From Lentisalinibacter salinarum (lineage in GTDB: Bacteria > Pseudomonadota > Gammaproteobacteria > Steroidobacterales > Woeseiaceae): a DNA stretch of 64,000 nucleotides. The notes under the pieces were generated by a model. The model had not been told where the DNA came from. It saw only the letters and a list, made by a program, of their open reading frames with translations, and did not search any database. Every line of letters begins with the position of its first letter. The stretch's first letter is position 1. Shown here one piece after another: positions 37,080-45,575 of the stretch. A program made the translations under genes and the position numbers. Where the stretch lies: positions 1,364,001 through 1,428,000 of the forward strand of contig NZ_JAPDRH010000002.1 in the NCBI RefSeq assembly GCF_040706555.1, written 5' to 3'.

Positions 37080-38090
37080 TCAGTCGTCGGCCAGCCAGCG
37101 CGCAGCCTCCGGCGCAAAATAGGTGAGGATGGCGCTGGCGCCGGCCCGCTTTATCGACAGCAGCGCTTCCATGACGGTCTCGCGCTCGTCCAGCCAGCCG
37201 TTGGCGGACGCCGCCTTCAGCATGGCGTATTCGCCGCTCACCTGATACGCCATGGTCGGCACGCCGTACTCGTCGTGCACGCGGCGGATGATGTCGAGAT
37301 AAGGCAGCGCCGGTTTCACCATGACCATGTCGGCGCCCTCGGCGATGTCCATGCCCACCTCGCGCAACGCCTCGTCGCTGTTCGCCGGGTCCATCTGGTA
37401 GCTGTGCTTGCCGCCGCCGCCCAGGTTGGACGCGGAGCGGACGGCGTCGCGGAAGGGTCCGTAATAGCTGGAGGCGTACTTGGCCGCGTAGGCCAGGATC
37501 ATCGTGTGCACGTGGCCGCCGTCCTCCAGCGCCGTGCGGATGGCGCCGATGCGCCCGTCCATCATGTCCGATGGCGCGACTACATCCGCGCCCGCCTTGG
37601 CGTGGGAGACGGCCTGGCGCACCAGCATGTCCACGGTCTCGTCGTTCAGCACGTAGCCACTGTCGTCGATGATGCCGTCCTGGCCGTGGGTGGTGTAGGG
37701 GTCGAGTGCCACGTCGGTCATGACGCCGAGATCCGGATAGCGTTTCTTGATGGCCCGCACCGCCTGCTGTGCCAGGCCGTCCGGGTCGGCACAGACGGCA
37801 CCGTCCGGAGTCTTCGCCGCCGGGTCGATGATGGGGAACAGCGCTACCATGGGGATGCCGAGCGCGTGTACCACGGAGAGGTGCTCCAGCAGCAGGTCGA
37901 CGGAACGCCGCTCGATGCCCGGCATGGACGGCACGGTCTCGCGGCGGCCTTCGCCCTCGAGCACGAAGACGGGATAGATGAAGTCGCTCGGCGCCAGCCG
38001 GTTCTCGGCCACCAGCGAGCGCACCCAGCCGGTACGGCGGGTGCGGCGGAGTCGGGTGGCGGGGAACCTTGTGTCCGGGCGGCTGCTCAT
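37080..38090 (-). CDS. hemB: Porphobilinogen synthase (delta-aminolevulinate dehydratase)
   Basis: 336 aa. It condenses two 5-aminolevulinates in heme biosynthesis. The active-site lysines sit in AYAAKYASSYYGPFRDA and MVMVKPALPYLD, preceded by the conserved DVVAPSDMMDGR. The usual zinc-site cysteine triad is not seen; the corresponding stretch reads DVALDPYTTHGQDG, suggesting a magnesium-dependent enzyme of the bacterial type. It is divergent from the ECF sigma gene, with aroE downstream. Confidence 0.95.
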   Translation of the reverse strand: MSSRPDTRFPATRLRRTRRTGWVRSLVAENRLAPSDFIYPVFVLEGEGRRETVPSMPGIERRSVDLLLEHLSVVHALGIPMVALFPIIDPAAKTPDGAVCADPDGLAQQAVRAIKKRYPDLGVMTDVALDPYTTHGQDGIIDDSGYVLNDETVDMLVRQAVSHAKAGADVVAPSDMMDGRIGAIRTALEDGGHVHTMILAYAAKYASSYYGPFRDAVRSASNLGGGGKHSYQMDPANSDEALREVGMDIAEGADMVMVKPALPYLDIIRRVHDEYGVPTMAYQVSGEYAMLKAASANGWLDERETVMEALLSIKRAGASAILTYFAPEAARWLADD

Positions 38091-38201
38091 ATTTACTCTC
38101 GGGTCACTCGGGAAAAATCGGATTCTCCCCCGATTCGGTTGGCGTGTCCAAGGAGGGGGAGGAGTGGTGAAATAAATGCCGAGGACCGCAGGTCTGTATC
38201 C

Positions 38202-38726
38202 ATGACGGGAATATCAGAGGACAGCCGGCGCCGGCACCGCTTCGAGCGGCTGGTGGGCGAACTCCGCCGGGACATGTACCGCTACGCGTTCTGGCTCAGC
38301 CGGGACGGCGCACTGGCGGAGGACGTGGTGCAGGAAGCGATGGTGCGAGCCTGGCGCAATCTGGACAGCCTGCGCGACGACGGCGCGGCGAAGCAGTGGC
38401 TGCTGACGATAGTGAGGCGCGAGAACGCGCGGCAGTTCGAAAGGAAACGACTGGAGACGGTGGATGTGGACGATCTCGGCGGCAGGGAAGAAGGCATGCT
38501 GGCGCACTCGCACGATACCGACGTCGATGACCTTCGGGCTGAGCTCCTCGAGCTCCCCGACGAATACCGGGAGCCGCTCGTGCTGCAGGTGCTGATGGGG
38601 TACACCACGGGCGAAATCGCCGAGGTGATGGAGTTGAAGCAGGCCACCGTGCTCACCCGGCTGCACCGGGCGCGCAACCAGCTGAAGGAGAGGTTCGCGG
38701 CCGATGGCCCGGACTCGGACGAGTGA
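38202..38726 (+). CDS. ECF (RpoE-type) RNA polymerase sigma factor
   Basis: 174 aa. Region 2 (RDMYRYAFWLSRDGALAEDVVQEAMVRAWRNLDSL) binds core enzyme and the -10 element. Region 4 (ELPDEYREPLVLQVLMGYTTGEIAEVMELKQATVLTRLHRARNQL) is the -35-binding helix-turn-helix. The stop overlaps the GTG of the anti-sigma gene (GTGA). With that gene it forms a sigma/anti-sigma pair, and a candidate ECF promoter lies before the Cys-rich peptide gene downstream. Confidence 0.95.
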   Translation: MTGISEDSRRRHRFERLVGELRRDMYRYAFWLSRDGALAEDVVQEAMVRAWRNLDSLRDDGAAKQWLLTIVRRENARQFERKRLETVDVDDLGGREEGMLAHSHDTDVDDLRAELLELPDEYREPLVLQVLMGYTTGEIAEVMELKQATVLTRLHRARNQLKERFAADGPDSDE

Positions 38727-39490
38727 CGAACATGCGTTGTCAGGAATTCAGAGAGCGGCTCGACAGCGACCCCGGGGCGGATTTCCCTGGCCGGTCCGCC
38801 CATGCCTCCGGGTGCCCGGAATGCGCCCGTTACGCCGCCGAGTCCGCCGTGTTCGAGCGGCGCCTCGCGGCCGCCCTCGCCGTTGACGTGCCGGATTTCC
38901 TCATCGATCTCCCGGAAGAAGACGGACATGCCGGCGGCCGGGCCGACAAGGTGGTCTCGCTGGACCAGCGGCGCGGGAGGCGCGCCGCCCGCTGGCGCGC
39001 GCTGCCCGCCTGGGCCGGCGTTGCCGCCGCGCTGGCGCTGGCCGTGACCCTGGCGCTGCAGTTCGGCAGCGGACCGCGGGGGCTCGATTCCTCCGCGCTC
39101 GCCGCCGAGGTGATCGCGCATATGGACCATGAACCCTATTCCCGCGTCGTCACGGACGAGGCGGTGGCGGGCAACGAACTCAGCCGGGTGTTGACACCCG
39201 CCGTGTCCCGCCTTGACGCCGGCCGGGTCGGGCTGGTGACCTATGCGCAGACCTGCCCGATCAACGGCCGCGACGTCCCGCACCTGGTGGTCCAGGGCGC
39301 GGACGGGCCGGTCACGCTGCTGCTGATGGCCGGCGAGAAGCTGGATGCGCCCGTGCCGCTCGAGGGAGACGGTTTCCACGGCGTCATCCTGCCCGTCGGC
39401 GAGGGCAGCATCGCCGTCGTCGGCGAGAAGGGCCAGTCGGTGGACGACGTGACGGAGAACATCCGCAGCGCCGTGGACTGGCAGATCTGA
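38723..39490 (+). CDS. Membrane anti-sigma factor with HxxxCxxC motif (DUF3379-like)
   Basis: 255 aa. The cytosolic N-terminus carries His27-x3-Cys31-x2-Cys34 (HASGCPEC), the zinc-binding anti-sigma (ZAS) signature that can respond to thiol oxidation or metals. One transmembrane helix lies at about 95-114 (PAWAGVAAALALAVTLALQF), followed by a periplasmic domain resembling DUF3379 proteins. The start GTG overlaps the sigma stop; a Met four residues in is an alternative. It should hold the ECF sigma factor inactive. Confidence 0.85.
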   Translation: MTNMRCQEFRERLDSDPGADFPGRSAHASGCPECARYAAESAVFERRLAAALAVDVPDFLIDLPEEDGHAGGRADKVVSLDQRRGRRAARWRALPAWAGVAAALALAVTLALQFGSGPRGLDSSALAAEVIAHMDHEPYSRVVTDEAVAGNELSRVLTPAVSRLDAGRVGLVTYAQTCPINGRDVPHLVVQGADGPVTLLLMAGEKLDAPVPLEGDGFHGVILPVGEGSIAVVGEKGQSVDDVTENIRSAVDWQI

Positions 39491-39570
39491 GCCCGGCCGA
39501 CCGGAGCCGGGCAGATCCGGTCAGGCGACAAAGCGTTTTCATCCTGCCGGGGCGGTTGCAACGCCCCCAG

Positions 39571-39599
39571 GGAATCAAGGGCCCGCTACGGGCCGATAC
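39571..39599 (+). promoter_or_regulatory. Candidate ECF-type promoter before the Cys-rich peptide gene
   Basis: GGAATC (39571-39576), a 17-bp spacer and CGATAC (39594-39599) resemble ECF promoters, which often have a GGAA-type -35 and a CG-containing -10. It ends 19 bp before the peptide start codon. Recognition by the adjacent sigma factor is inference. Confidence 0.4.
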
Positions 39600-39618
39600 G
39601 ACAGCGAGGAGAGAGATC

Positions 39619-40035
39619 ATGAATGACAAGCACATGAAGAAGCCTATTGCGATTGCGGTCGGTGCGGCACTCGCCGCTACTTTCGGCGCCGTGGGCGTGG
39701 CCCAGGCCCAGAGTGACCAGGGCGCCGGCAGCCCGTTCCAGATGACGTCCCTGTCCAGCGGCTACGAGGCCACCGGTGGCCACGGCGAAGGCAAGTGCGG
39801 CGAAGGCAAGTGCGGCGGCGACAAGGAAGGCGACAAGGGCGGTGAAGGCGCCTGCGGCGAAGGCAAGTGCGGCGGCGACAAGGGCGGTGAAGGCACCTGT
39901 GGCGGCGACAAGGGCGGTGAAGGCTCCTGCGGCGGTGACAAGGGTGGTGAAGGCTCCTGCGGCGGCGACAAGGGTGGCGAAGGCTCCTGTGGCGGTGACA
40001 AGGGCGGCGAAGGCTCCTGCGGCGGCTCCGTCTGA
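39619..40035 (+). CDS. Secreted Cys/Gly-repeat peptide with EGKCG motifs (HvfA-like RiPP precursor)
   Basis: 138 aa from ATG 39619 (RBS GAGGAGAG). Residues 1-30 are a Sec signal peptide (MKKPIAIAVGAALAAT... AQA). From residue 53 the protein is only Gly, Lys, Glu, Asp, Ser, Thr, Ala and nine Cys. EGKCG occurs at 57-61, 62-66 and 81-85. Related EGACG, EGTCG and four EGSCG follow at a strict 10-residue period (GGDKGGEGSC). HvfA-type peptides with a signal peptide and EGKCG cores are modified on Cys by HvfB (DUF692/MNIO) and HvfC to copper-binding oxazolone/thioamide forms. Neither enzyme is encoded in this window. The sigma/anti-sigma pair upstream suggests stress-induced expression. Confidence 0.8.
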   Translation: MNDKHMKKPIAIAVGAALAATFGAVGVAQAQSDQGAGSPFQMTSLSSGYEATGGHGEGKCGEGKCGGDKEGDKGGEGACGEGKCGGDKGGEGTCGGDKGGEGSCGGDKGGEGSCGGDKGGEGSCGGDKGGEGSCGGSV

Positions 40036-40066
40036 CAGCCTGAGCGCATCCGTCAACTCACGGAAG

Positions 40067-40098
40067 AAGGCTCGCGGCTACGGCCGCGGGCCTTTTTT
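40067..40098 (+). terminator. Intrinsic terminator after the EGKCG peptide gene
   Basis: A 12-bp stem (40067-40078 with 40083-40094, one T-G pair), loop TACG and a following T-run (to 40098). It is one of the strongest terminators in the window and closes the sigma/anti-sigma/peptide unit before tag. Confidence 0.85.
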
Positions 40099-40184
40099 CG
40101 TCTTCGGGGAGCGATTCGCCGCTGGCTGTCTTCCCCGTCCGGGAGCGACAATGGCCGCACCGCCGACAGCAGGGGGATGACGCG

Positions 40185-40772
40185 ATGAGCGAGGATCCGG
40201 TGCGCTGCGCCTGGTCACTGGGCGTGAATCAGGCCTACATCGATTATCACGATACGGAGTGGGGCGTGCCCGTGCGCGACGACCGGCGCCAGTTCGAGTT
40301 CCTGGTGCTGGAGGGCGCCCAGGCGGGGCTGTCCTGGTCTACCGTGCTGAACAAGCGGGAGGGTTACCGGCGCGCCTTCGCAGATTTCGATGCAGAGAAG
40401 GTCGCCCGTTTCAGCGAGGCGAGGATCGCGAAGATCCTGGCCGATCCGTCGGTGATCCGGAACCGCCTGAAGGTGCGCTCGGCCGTGACCAACGCCCGCG
40501 CCTTCCTGGCTGTGCAGGAGGAGTTCGACGGCTTCTGCAATTACATCTGGCGCTTCGTGGACGGCGCGCCGAAGCAGAACCACTGGCAGAGCGACGCCGA
40601 GGTGCCGGCCACCTCGCCGGAGTCCGATGCGTTGTCGAAAGACCTGAAACGGCGGGGCTTCCGCTTCGTCGGCTCCACGATTGTCTACGCCCACATGCAG
40701 GCCACCGGCATGGTGAACGATCACGTGGCGGATTGCTTCCGCCACGCCGAGTGCGCACGGCTGGCGGAGTGA
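40185..40772 (+). CDS. tag: DNA-3-methyladenine glycosylase I
   Basis: 195 aa. Family signature: RCAWSLGVNQAYIDYHDTEWGVPVRDD, FEFLVLEGAQAGLSWSTVLNKREGYR and RFVGSTIVYAHMQATGMVNDHVADCFRH, with the Cys/His residues that bind zinc. It excises 3-methyladenine from alkylated DNA. The gene is a single unit behind a terminator, convergent with the subtilase gene. Confidence 0.95.
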   Translation: MSEDPVRCAWSLGVNQAYIDYHDTEWGVPVRDDRRQFEFLVLEGAQAGLSWSTVLNKREGYRRAFADFDAEKVARFSEARIAKILADPSVIRNRLKVRSAVTNARAFLAVQEEFDGFCNYIWRFVDGAPKQNHWQSDAEVPATSPESDALSKDLKRRGFRFVGSTIVYAHMQATGMVNDHVADCFRHAECARLAE

Positions 40773-40795
40773 CCCCGGTTCCCCGTATCGGGCCT

Positions 40796-40837
40796 GGTCA
40801 GTTCCGGATATTCAGGCCGGTCAGTTCCGGATATTCA
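40796..40837. repeat. Tandem 19-bp duplication at the subtilase 3' end
   Basis: GGTCAGTTCCGGATATTCA occurs at 40796-40814 and 40819-40837 with a 23-bp period. The copy at 40819-40837 encodes the last residues (NIRN) and stop of the subtilase on the minus strand. The other copy lies just beyond the stop, as if the gene end had been duplicated. Confidence 0.85.
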
Positions 40838-43800
40838 CAATAGTGAGCGCCGTCAACCCGCTCGGCGTCACGTGTGAGATCGCGCCGAGATAGCGCCGGT
40901 CCGCGGCCAGCCCGGACCAGGTCACCTGCAGCGTCTCGGTGCTGCCGGCGGTGACGCTCGAGGGCGCCGAGACGGTCATGTTGCCCGCATCGTCCACCAG
41001 CCCGAACGCCCAGGCGAAGAGCTGGTAGTTCGCGCCGGGACCGCCGGCCACCTGGTCGGTCTCGAAGCCGTGGATCAGCACCGCGTAGCGGCCGGCGGGC
41101 GGCGTCACCAGGCTGAACTCCTCGGCCGAGGTCTCCGAGCCGCTTTCGCCGATGCGCGTGCAGATGTCGTTCGGGCAGTAGTAGACGTACATGTCCAGAT
41201 CGTCGTCGCCGTCGGTGGCCTCGTCGAACAGCGCGAAGCGCAGATACGCCTGATTCGCCGGCACGTCGATCACGTGGCTGGTCACACCGTTGCCGTCGCG
41301 GAAGCTGAATGTCTTGGTGGGGTCGTTGTCCACGAAACCGTCGATCACCAGCGCCTCGTTCAGCCCGTGCACGCCGGCGCGGTAGCTGCCCGTATAGCCG
41401 AAGTCCACGTCGAAGCCGAGCGTGCCGCTGCCGCCGGCATCACGCACCTCCTCCGGTGCCGACAGCGATACCGGCCGGATGGCCAGCGGGGTGCGCACGG
41501 CCGTCTCGCCGGCCCGCCAGCTCATGGCGCCGAAGTACCAGAGGTCGAGCCCGGTGCCGATGAACTCCATGTCCACGGTGTAGGTGGCGGTCTCGCCCGG
41601 GTTCAGCGACAGCGTCGCCGGAGACACGGATACCACGGTGCCCGGCGGCGGCTCGATCTCCGCCTGCCAGGTGCCCCCCGCGTCGCCGGCGGCCGTCACG
41701 CTACGGGTGATGCTGCGCCGGCCGGTCAGCTGCTCGATGGCGATGGAGGCCTGGTTGAACTGGGTCGCGTCGAAGCTCCTGCCGGCGGCGGCCAGCTCGT
41801 CGCAGCGTGACGGGTCCGGGAGGGGCTCCTCCAGGCCGCAGCCGAAGGCGTCGTAATCGTCGGCGCCGGCGTCGAAGAGCAGCCCGGGTTTGCCGGCTGC
41901 GTTCGGCTGCAGGTGGCCCGCGCCGAAGTCGAACGGATTGGCCGGGGTCTCGCCGTCCTGCTGCACCACGTCCTGGTAGGCGCTGGTCATCATGGCCGAG
42001 CGCAGCGCCGCCGGCGACCAGTTCGGGTTGGCCTCCAGCAGCAGCGCGGCGACACCGGCCACGTGAGGGGTGGACATGGACGTGCCGGAGAGATAGCCGA
42101 AGAACTCGCCCTGCTCCGCGTTGGCGGCATCCGGGGTGAAGCCCGCGAGTATGCTGACCCCCGGCGCCGTCAGGTCGGGCTTCAGTATGTCCGGCGCGCC
42201 GCTGGCCGGCCCCCGCGACGAGAAGCCGGCCATGATGTTGCCGGCCTCGGTCTCGGTGAGGAACAGCCCTGCCGCGAGCCGCACGTCGACGATCTCCTCG
42301 TCCACGTTGATGGCGTCGAACAGGAGCCGTCCGTCCGCCTGGCCGATCATGACGGCCGGGATGTCCACCGAATCGGCCGTGCCGGTCATGACGAAGGGCT
42401 CGCCGGCGTTGTTGAATACCAGGGCGCCGATGGCGCCGGCGTCCTCAACGTTGCGGATCTTGGTCTCGAAGCTGCAACCGCCGCGCGCGAGCAGCGCGAT
42501 CCTGTCGGCGAGTTCGTCCCCGTTCACCGGCGCCTGGCAGGCATCGTAGGTGGTGCCGTTACCGCCCCCCGTGTCGGTGGCCAGGCTGTCGTCGTCGACG
42601 ATCACGAGTTCCTCTTCCACGCTGCCGGTGTCTTCCAGCTGCGGGGTGAAGCTCGCCTCGCGGGAGGCGTACTTGCCGGCCAGCGAAGGCGGTGAGATCA
42701 CCTCCATGGCCTCGCTGAAACTCACGCCGGGGCGCGTGGAGGCCGCCACCGTAGTGACCCACGGCGAGCTGCCCGGCGAACCGATGGTGCGCAGGCCCGG
42801 CCCCTCGTTGCCCGCGGCCACCGCGGTGAAGATACCGGCCTTGGCGGCGGCCAGCAGGGCGATGTCGTCGGGGCCGCTCACCGTCGCCAGCGAATTACCC
42901 ACCGAGTAGTTGATAATGTCCACGCCGTCCGCCACGGCCGCGTCCACGGCCCGGGCGAGGTCGGAGGTATTGCAGCTGGCCCGGGTGTCGCCCGGCCTCA
43001 GCCAGCAGGCCTTGTAGATCGCCACCCGGGCTTTCGGCGCCATGCCGCGGATGCGTGCGAGTTCGGTGCCGGCCACGGACGCCGTCACCGGGTTTCCGGC
43101 GGCGATGGTCGCGATGTGGGTGCCGTGGCCGTCGGCGTCCCGTGGCGAGAGGAACTCGCCGGGGTCCAGGTCGCCCGTCTCCAGGGCCCCGTCGACGAAG
43201 AAGCGGGCGCCGATGAGCTTGTTGTTGCACACCGTCTCCGCGAACTGCTCGCCGGACTGGCAGATGCCGTTCCAGTTCTCCGGCGGGTCGAACAGCTGCA
43301 CGTCGTCGCGAACTTCGAAGCGTCGGCATAACCAGAGGCCGAGGAAGGTATCCGCGAACGAGGTGCGGCACAGCCGCGGCCTGTCCGCCTCCCGGGTGTC
43401 CTTCAGGCTCGGGTGGTCGGGCGTGATGCCGCTGTCGATGACGCCGATGACCACGCCCTCGCCCTCTAGCCCCAGCGCGCCGGTTAGCCCGTCCGTGTTG
43501 TCGAACAGGCCGAGAAAGCTCGGCGACTCGTTGGTGGCCAGCGGCCGGATCTCGTCCTCCCAGACCCCGGCCACCTCCGGCATGTGGCGCAGCCGGTCGG
43601 CCTGGGCCGGCGTCAGGGCGGCGGCGAAACCGCTGAAGCCGTAGCGATAGTCATAGACGGTCCGCGCACCGGGGGCGGCCTTCGCAAGCAGACTCGTCTG
43701 CGCCTGGTTGCTGCCGGCCACCCAGGCCTTCACCGCCGCCGAATCCCGGCTGAAGCCGGTGGACTGCATCACCTTCATGGAGGCGGGGCGGCCGGGCGCG

Positions 43801-44021
43801 GCCGCCTTCGCGTAATGCTCCGCGGCGCCGGGACGGCGCAGCTGCACGATGTACACCTTGCGCCCGTCCGCGCGGACGCCGATCTCGTCGGCCAGCACCA
43901 GGCTGCCCGCGGCGCCCTCGGCATGGCGCAGGGACGCAGCCTCCGCCGTCGTGCCGAGGCAGATTACGGTCAGAAGCAGCCAGGTCAATGGCAGCCAGGC
44001 CGGATGCAGGTTTCTGTTCAC
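40821..44021 (-). CDS. Secreted S8 subtilisin-like serine protease with PA insert
   Basis: 1066 aa from a GTG at 44021; an upstream GTG at 44060 has no RBS. A signal peptide (about 1-28, WLPLTWLLLTVICLG...AEAA) is followed by an inhibitor-I9-like prodomain. The catalytic triad is Asp196 (GVIDSGITPDH), His299 (DGHGTHIAT) and Ser648 (LSGTSMSTPHVAG). Between His and Ser sits a PA-domain-like segment (RGGCSFETKIRNVEDAGAIGALVFNN). The C-terminus has two beta-sandwich regions, the second with a pre-peptidase-like pattern (RFALFDEATDGDDDLDMYVYY). It probably degrades extracellular protein. A tandem repeat lies at its stop codon. Confidence 0.93.
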   Translation of the reverse strand: MNRNLHPAWLPLTWLLLTVICLGTTAEAASLRHAEGAAGSLVLADEIGVRADGRKVYIVQLRRPGAAEHYAKAAAPGRPASMKVMQSTGFSRDSAAVKAWVAGSNQAQTSLLAKAAPGARTVYDYRYGFSGFAAALTPAQADRLRHMPEVAGVWEDEIRPLATNESPSFLGLFDNTDGLTGALGLEGEGVVIGVIDSGITPDHPSLKDTREADRPRLCRTSFADTFLGLWLCRRFEVRDDVQLFDPPENWNGICQSGEQFAETVCNNKLIGARFFVDGALETGDLDPGEFLSPRDADGHGTHIATIAAGNPVTASVAGTELARIRGMAPKARVAIYKACWLRPGDTRASCNTSDLARAVDAAVADGVDIINYSVGNSLATVSGPDDIALLAAAKAGIFTAVAAGNEGPGLRTIGSPGSSPWVTTVAASTRPGVSFSEAMEVISPPSLAGKYASREASFTPQLEDTGSVEEELVIVDDDSLATDTGGGNGTTYDACQAPVNGDELADRIALLARGGCSFETKIRNVEDAGAIGALVFNNAGEPFVMTGTADSVDIPAVMIGQADGRLLFDAINVDEEIVDVRLAAGLFLTETEAGNIMAGFSSRGPASGAPDILKPDLTAPGVSILAGFTPDAANAEQGEFFGYLSGTSMSTPHVAGVAALLLEANPNWSPAALRSAMMTSAYQDVVQQDGETPANPFDFGAGHLQPNAAGKPGLLFDAGADDYDAFGCGLEEPLPDPSRCDELAAAGRSFDATQFNQASIAIEQLTGRRSITRSVTAAGDAGGTWQAEIEPPPGTVVSVSPATLSLNPGETATYTVDMEFIGTGLDLWYFGAMSWRAGETAVRTPLAIRPVSLSAPEEVRDAGGSGTLGFDVDFGYTGSYRAGVHGLNEALVIDGFVDNDPTKTFSFRDGNGVTSHVIDVPANQAYLRFALFDEATDGDDDLDMYVYYCPNDICTRIGESGSETSAEEFSLVTPPAGRYAVLIHGFETDQVAGGPGANYQLFAWAFGLVDDAGNMTVSAPSSVTAGSTETLQVTWSGLAADRRYLGAISHVTPSGLTALTIVNIRN

Positions 44022-44138
44022 CGCTCGCTCGCCCCGGGAGGATCGATAGTCTGTCGCCACAGTGAGGAGGCTCGGACGACGTTAGCATAGCGCCGAATCG
44101 GCGGGCGAGCACGCCCGCGGTGCCGCCGCCGACGGTGC

Positions 44139-44570
44139 CTAGTCCCGGGCGAAGATGCGGGACGGGTCGGCGAAGCTTTTGAACTCTAGCGCGTTGCCGG
44201 CCGGGTCGCGCAGGAACATCGTGCGCTGCTCGCCCGGCTGGTCGCGGAAACGCACCCGCGGCTCGATCAGGAAGCGGACGCCGGCGGCCGTGAGCCGGTC
44301 GGCCAGGGCCTGCCAGTCGGGCGGAGCCAGGATGACGCCGAAATGGCGCACGGGGACTTCGTCGCCGTCCACGGCATTGGCTGCCTCCTCGCCGGTGTCC
44401 CCTGCCAGGTGCAGGGTGACCTGGTGGCCGAAGAAGTCGAGGTCGAGCCAGCGCTCGTCCTCCCGGCCGGTGGCGCAGCCGAGCAGCTCCACGTAGAAGC
44501 CGCGGGCGCGCTCCAGGTCGTCGACCGGCACGGCCAGGTGGAAGGGCGCGGGATCGGCGGCGGCGTTCAC
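44139..44570 (-). CDS. VOC family protein (glyoxalase/dioxygenase fold)
   Basis: 143 aa. Two beta-alpha-beta-beta-beta units typical of the VOC fold are visible: FHLAVPVDDLERARGFYVELLGC and VPVRHFGVILAPPDWQALADRLTAAGVRFLIEP, with the ending FLRDPAGNALEFKSF. His and Glu residues suit a metal centre. The substrate is unknown. The start GTG overlaps the hemF stop (GTGA), so it is co-transcribed with hemF. Confidence 0.9.
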   Translation of the reverse strand: MNAAADPAPFHLAVPVDDLERARGFYVELLGCATGREDERWLDLDFFGHQVTLHLAGDTGEEAANAVDGDEVPVRHFGVILAPPDWQALADRLTAAGVRFLIEPRVRFRDQPGEQRTMFLRDPAGNALEFKSFADPSRIFARD

Positions 44571-45490
44571 GAGGCGCCCAGCCAGTCGGTGGGCTTCAGG
44601 AAGCGTTCGGTCAGCTCGGCTTCCGGGCTGCCCGGCTCGGGCCGGTAGTCGTACTGCCAGCGCACGAGCGGCGGCAGGGACATCAGGATGGACTCGGTGC
44701 GGCCGCCGGACTGCAGTCCGAACAGCGTGCCCCGGTCGTAGACCAGATTGAACTCCACGTAACGTCCGCGGCGATAGAGCTGAAACTGGCGCTCGCGTTC
44801 ACCCCAGGCGGTATTCCGGCGCCGCTCGACGATGGGCAGATATCCCGGCAGGAAGTGGTCGCCCACGCTTCTCATGAAATCGAAGCAGCGCTCGAAGCCC
44901 CACTCGTTCAGGTCGTCGAAGAACAGCCCGCCCACGCCGCGGGTCTCGCCCCGATGGCGGAGATAGAAGTACTCGTCGCACCAGTCCTTGAAACGCGGGT
45001 AGGTGCCCTCGGGGAAACCCTCGCAGGCGTCACGGGCCGTGTGGTGCCAGTGTTCCACGTCCTCCAGGCAGGGATAGTAGGGAGTGAGGTCGAAGCCGCC
45101 GCCGAACCACCAGACCGGTTCGCTGTCCGGCTTCTCCGCCGCGAACACCCGCACGTTGGCGTGGGTGGTGGGCACGTACGGATTCTCGGGGTGCAGCACC
45201 AGCGAGACGCCCATCGCCTGGAATCCACGCCCGGCCAGCTCCGGCCGGCTCTTCGAGGCGCTGGGCGGCAGATTGTCGCCGTAGACGTGAGAGAAGTTGA
45301 CGCCGGCCTGCTCGAGCAGGCTGCCGCCTGCGGTCACCCGCGTCTCGCCGCCCCCGCCGCCTTCCCGCTTCCAGGAGTCGCGGTGGAAGCGGGCGGTGCC
45401 GTCCACTTCCTCCAGGGTATCGGTGATCCGCCGCTGCAGGCCGAGCAGGTAATCTTTGACGGCCGCCAGTTTGTCGCCGAAGTCACTCAT
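44567..45490 (-). CDS. hemF: Aerobic coproporphyrinogen III oxidase
   Basis: 307 aa beginning MSDFGDKLAAVKDYL. An in-frame Met two residues earlier is possible, but the longer low-complexity upstream frame is topA antisense. HemF signatures: GGGGETRVTAGG, HANVRVFAA, WWFGGGFDLTPYYP, GRYVEFNLVYDRGTLFGLQSGGRTESILMSLPP. It decarboxylates coproporphyrinogen III with oxygen, so the organism respires oxygen. It complements hemB in heme synthesis. Confidence 0.96.
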   Translation of the reverse strand: MSDFGDKLAAVKDYLLGLQRRITDTLEEVDGTARFHRDSWKREGGGGGETRVTAGGSLLEQAGVNFSHVYGDNLPPSASKSRPELAGRGFQAMGVSLVLHPENPYVPTTHANVRVFAAEKPDSEPVWWFGGGFDLTPYYPCLEDVEHWHHTARDACEGFPEGTYPRFKDWCDEYFYLRHRGETRGVGGLFFDDLNEWGFERCFDFMRSVGDHFLPGYLPIVERRRNTAWGERERQFQLYRRGRYVEFNLVYDRGTLFGLQSGGRTESILMSLPPLVRWQYDYRPEPGSPEAELTERFLKPTDWLGAS

Positions 45491-45575
45491 CGCCATATGC
45501 GCGGGCTGTCTCATCATCGCGGAGCGACGCATTGTACGGGATGGCCCCGCGGGATGGGTACGGCAGGCGGGCGTC

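Noticed and set aside
37275..38201. Extension of the ECF sigma gene through hemB
   Set aside because: Upstream residues are antisense to hemB; sigma homology starts at the ATG at 38202.
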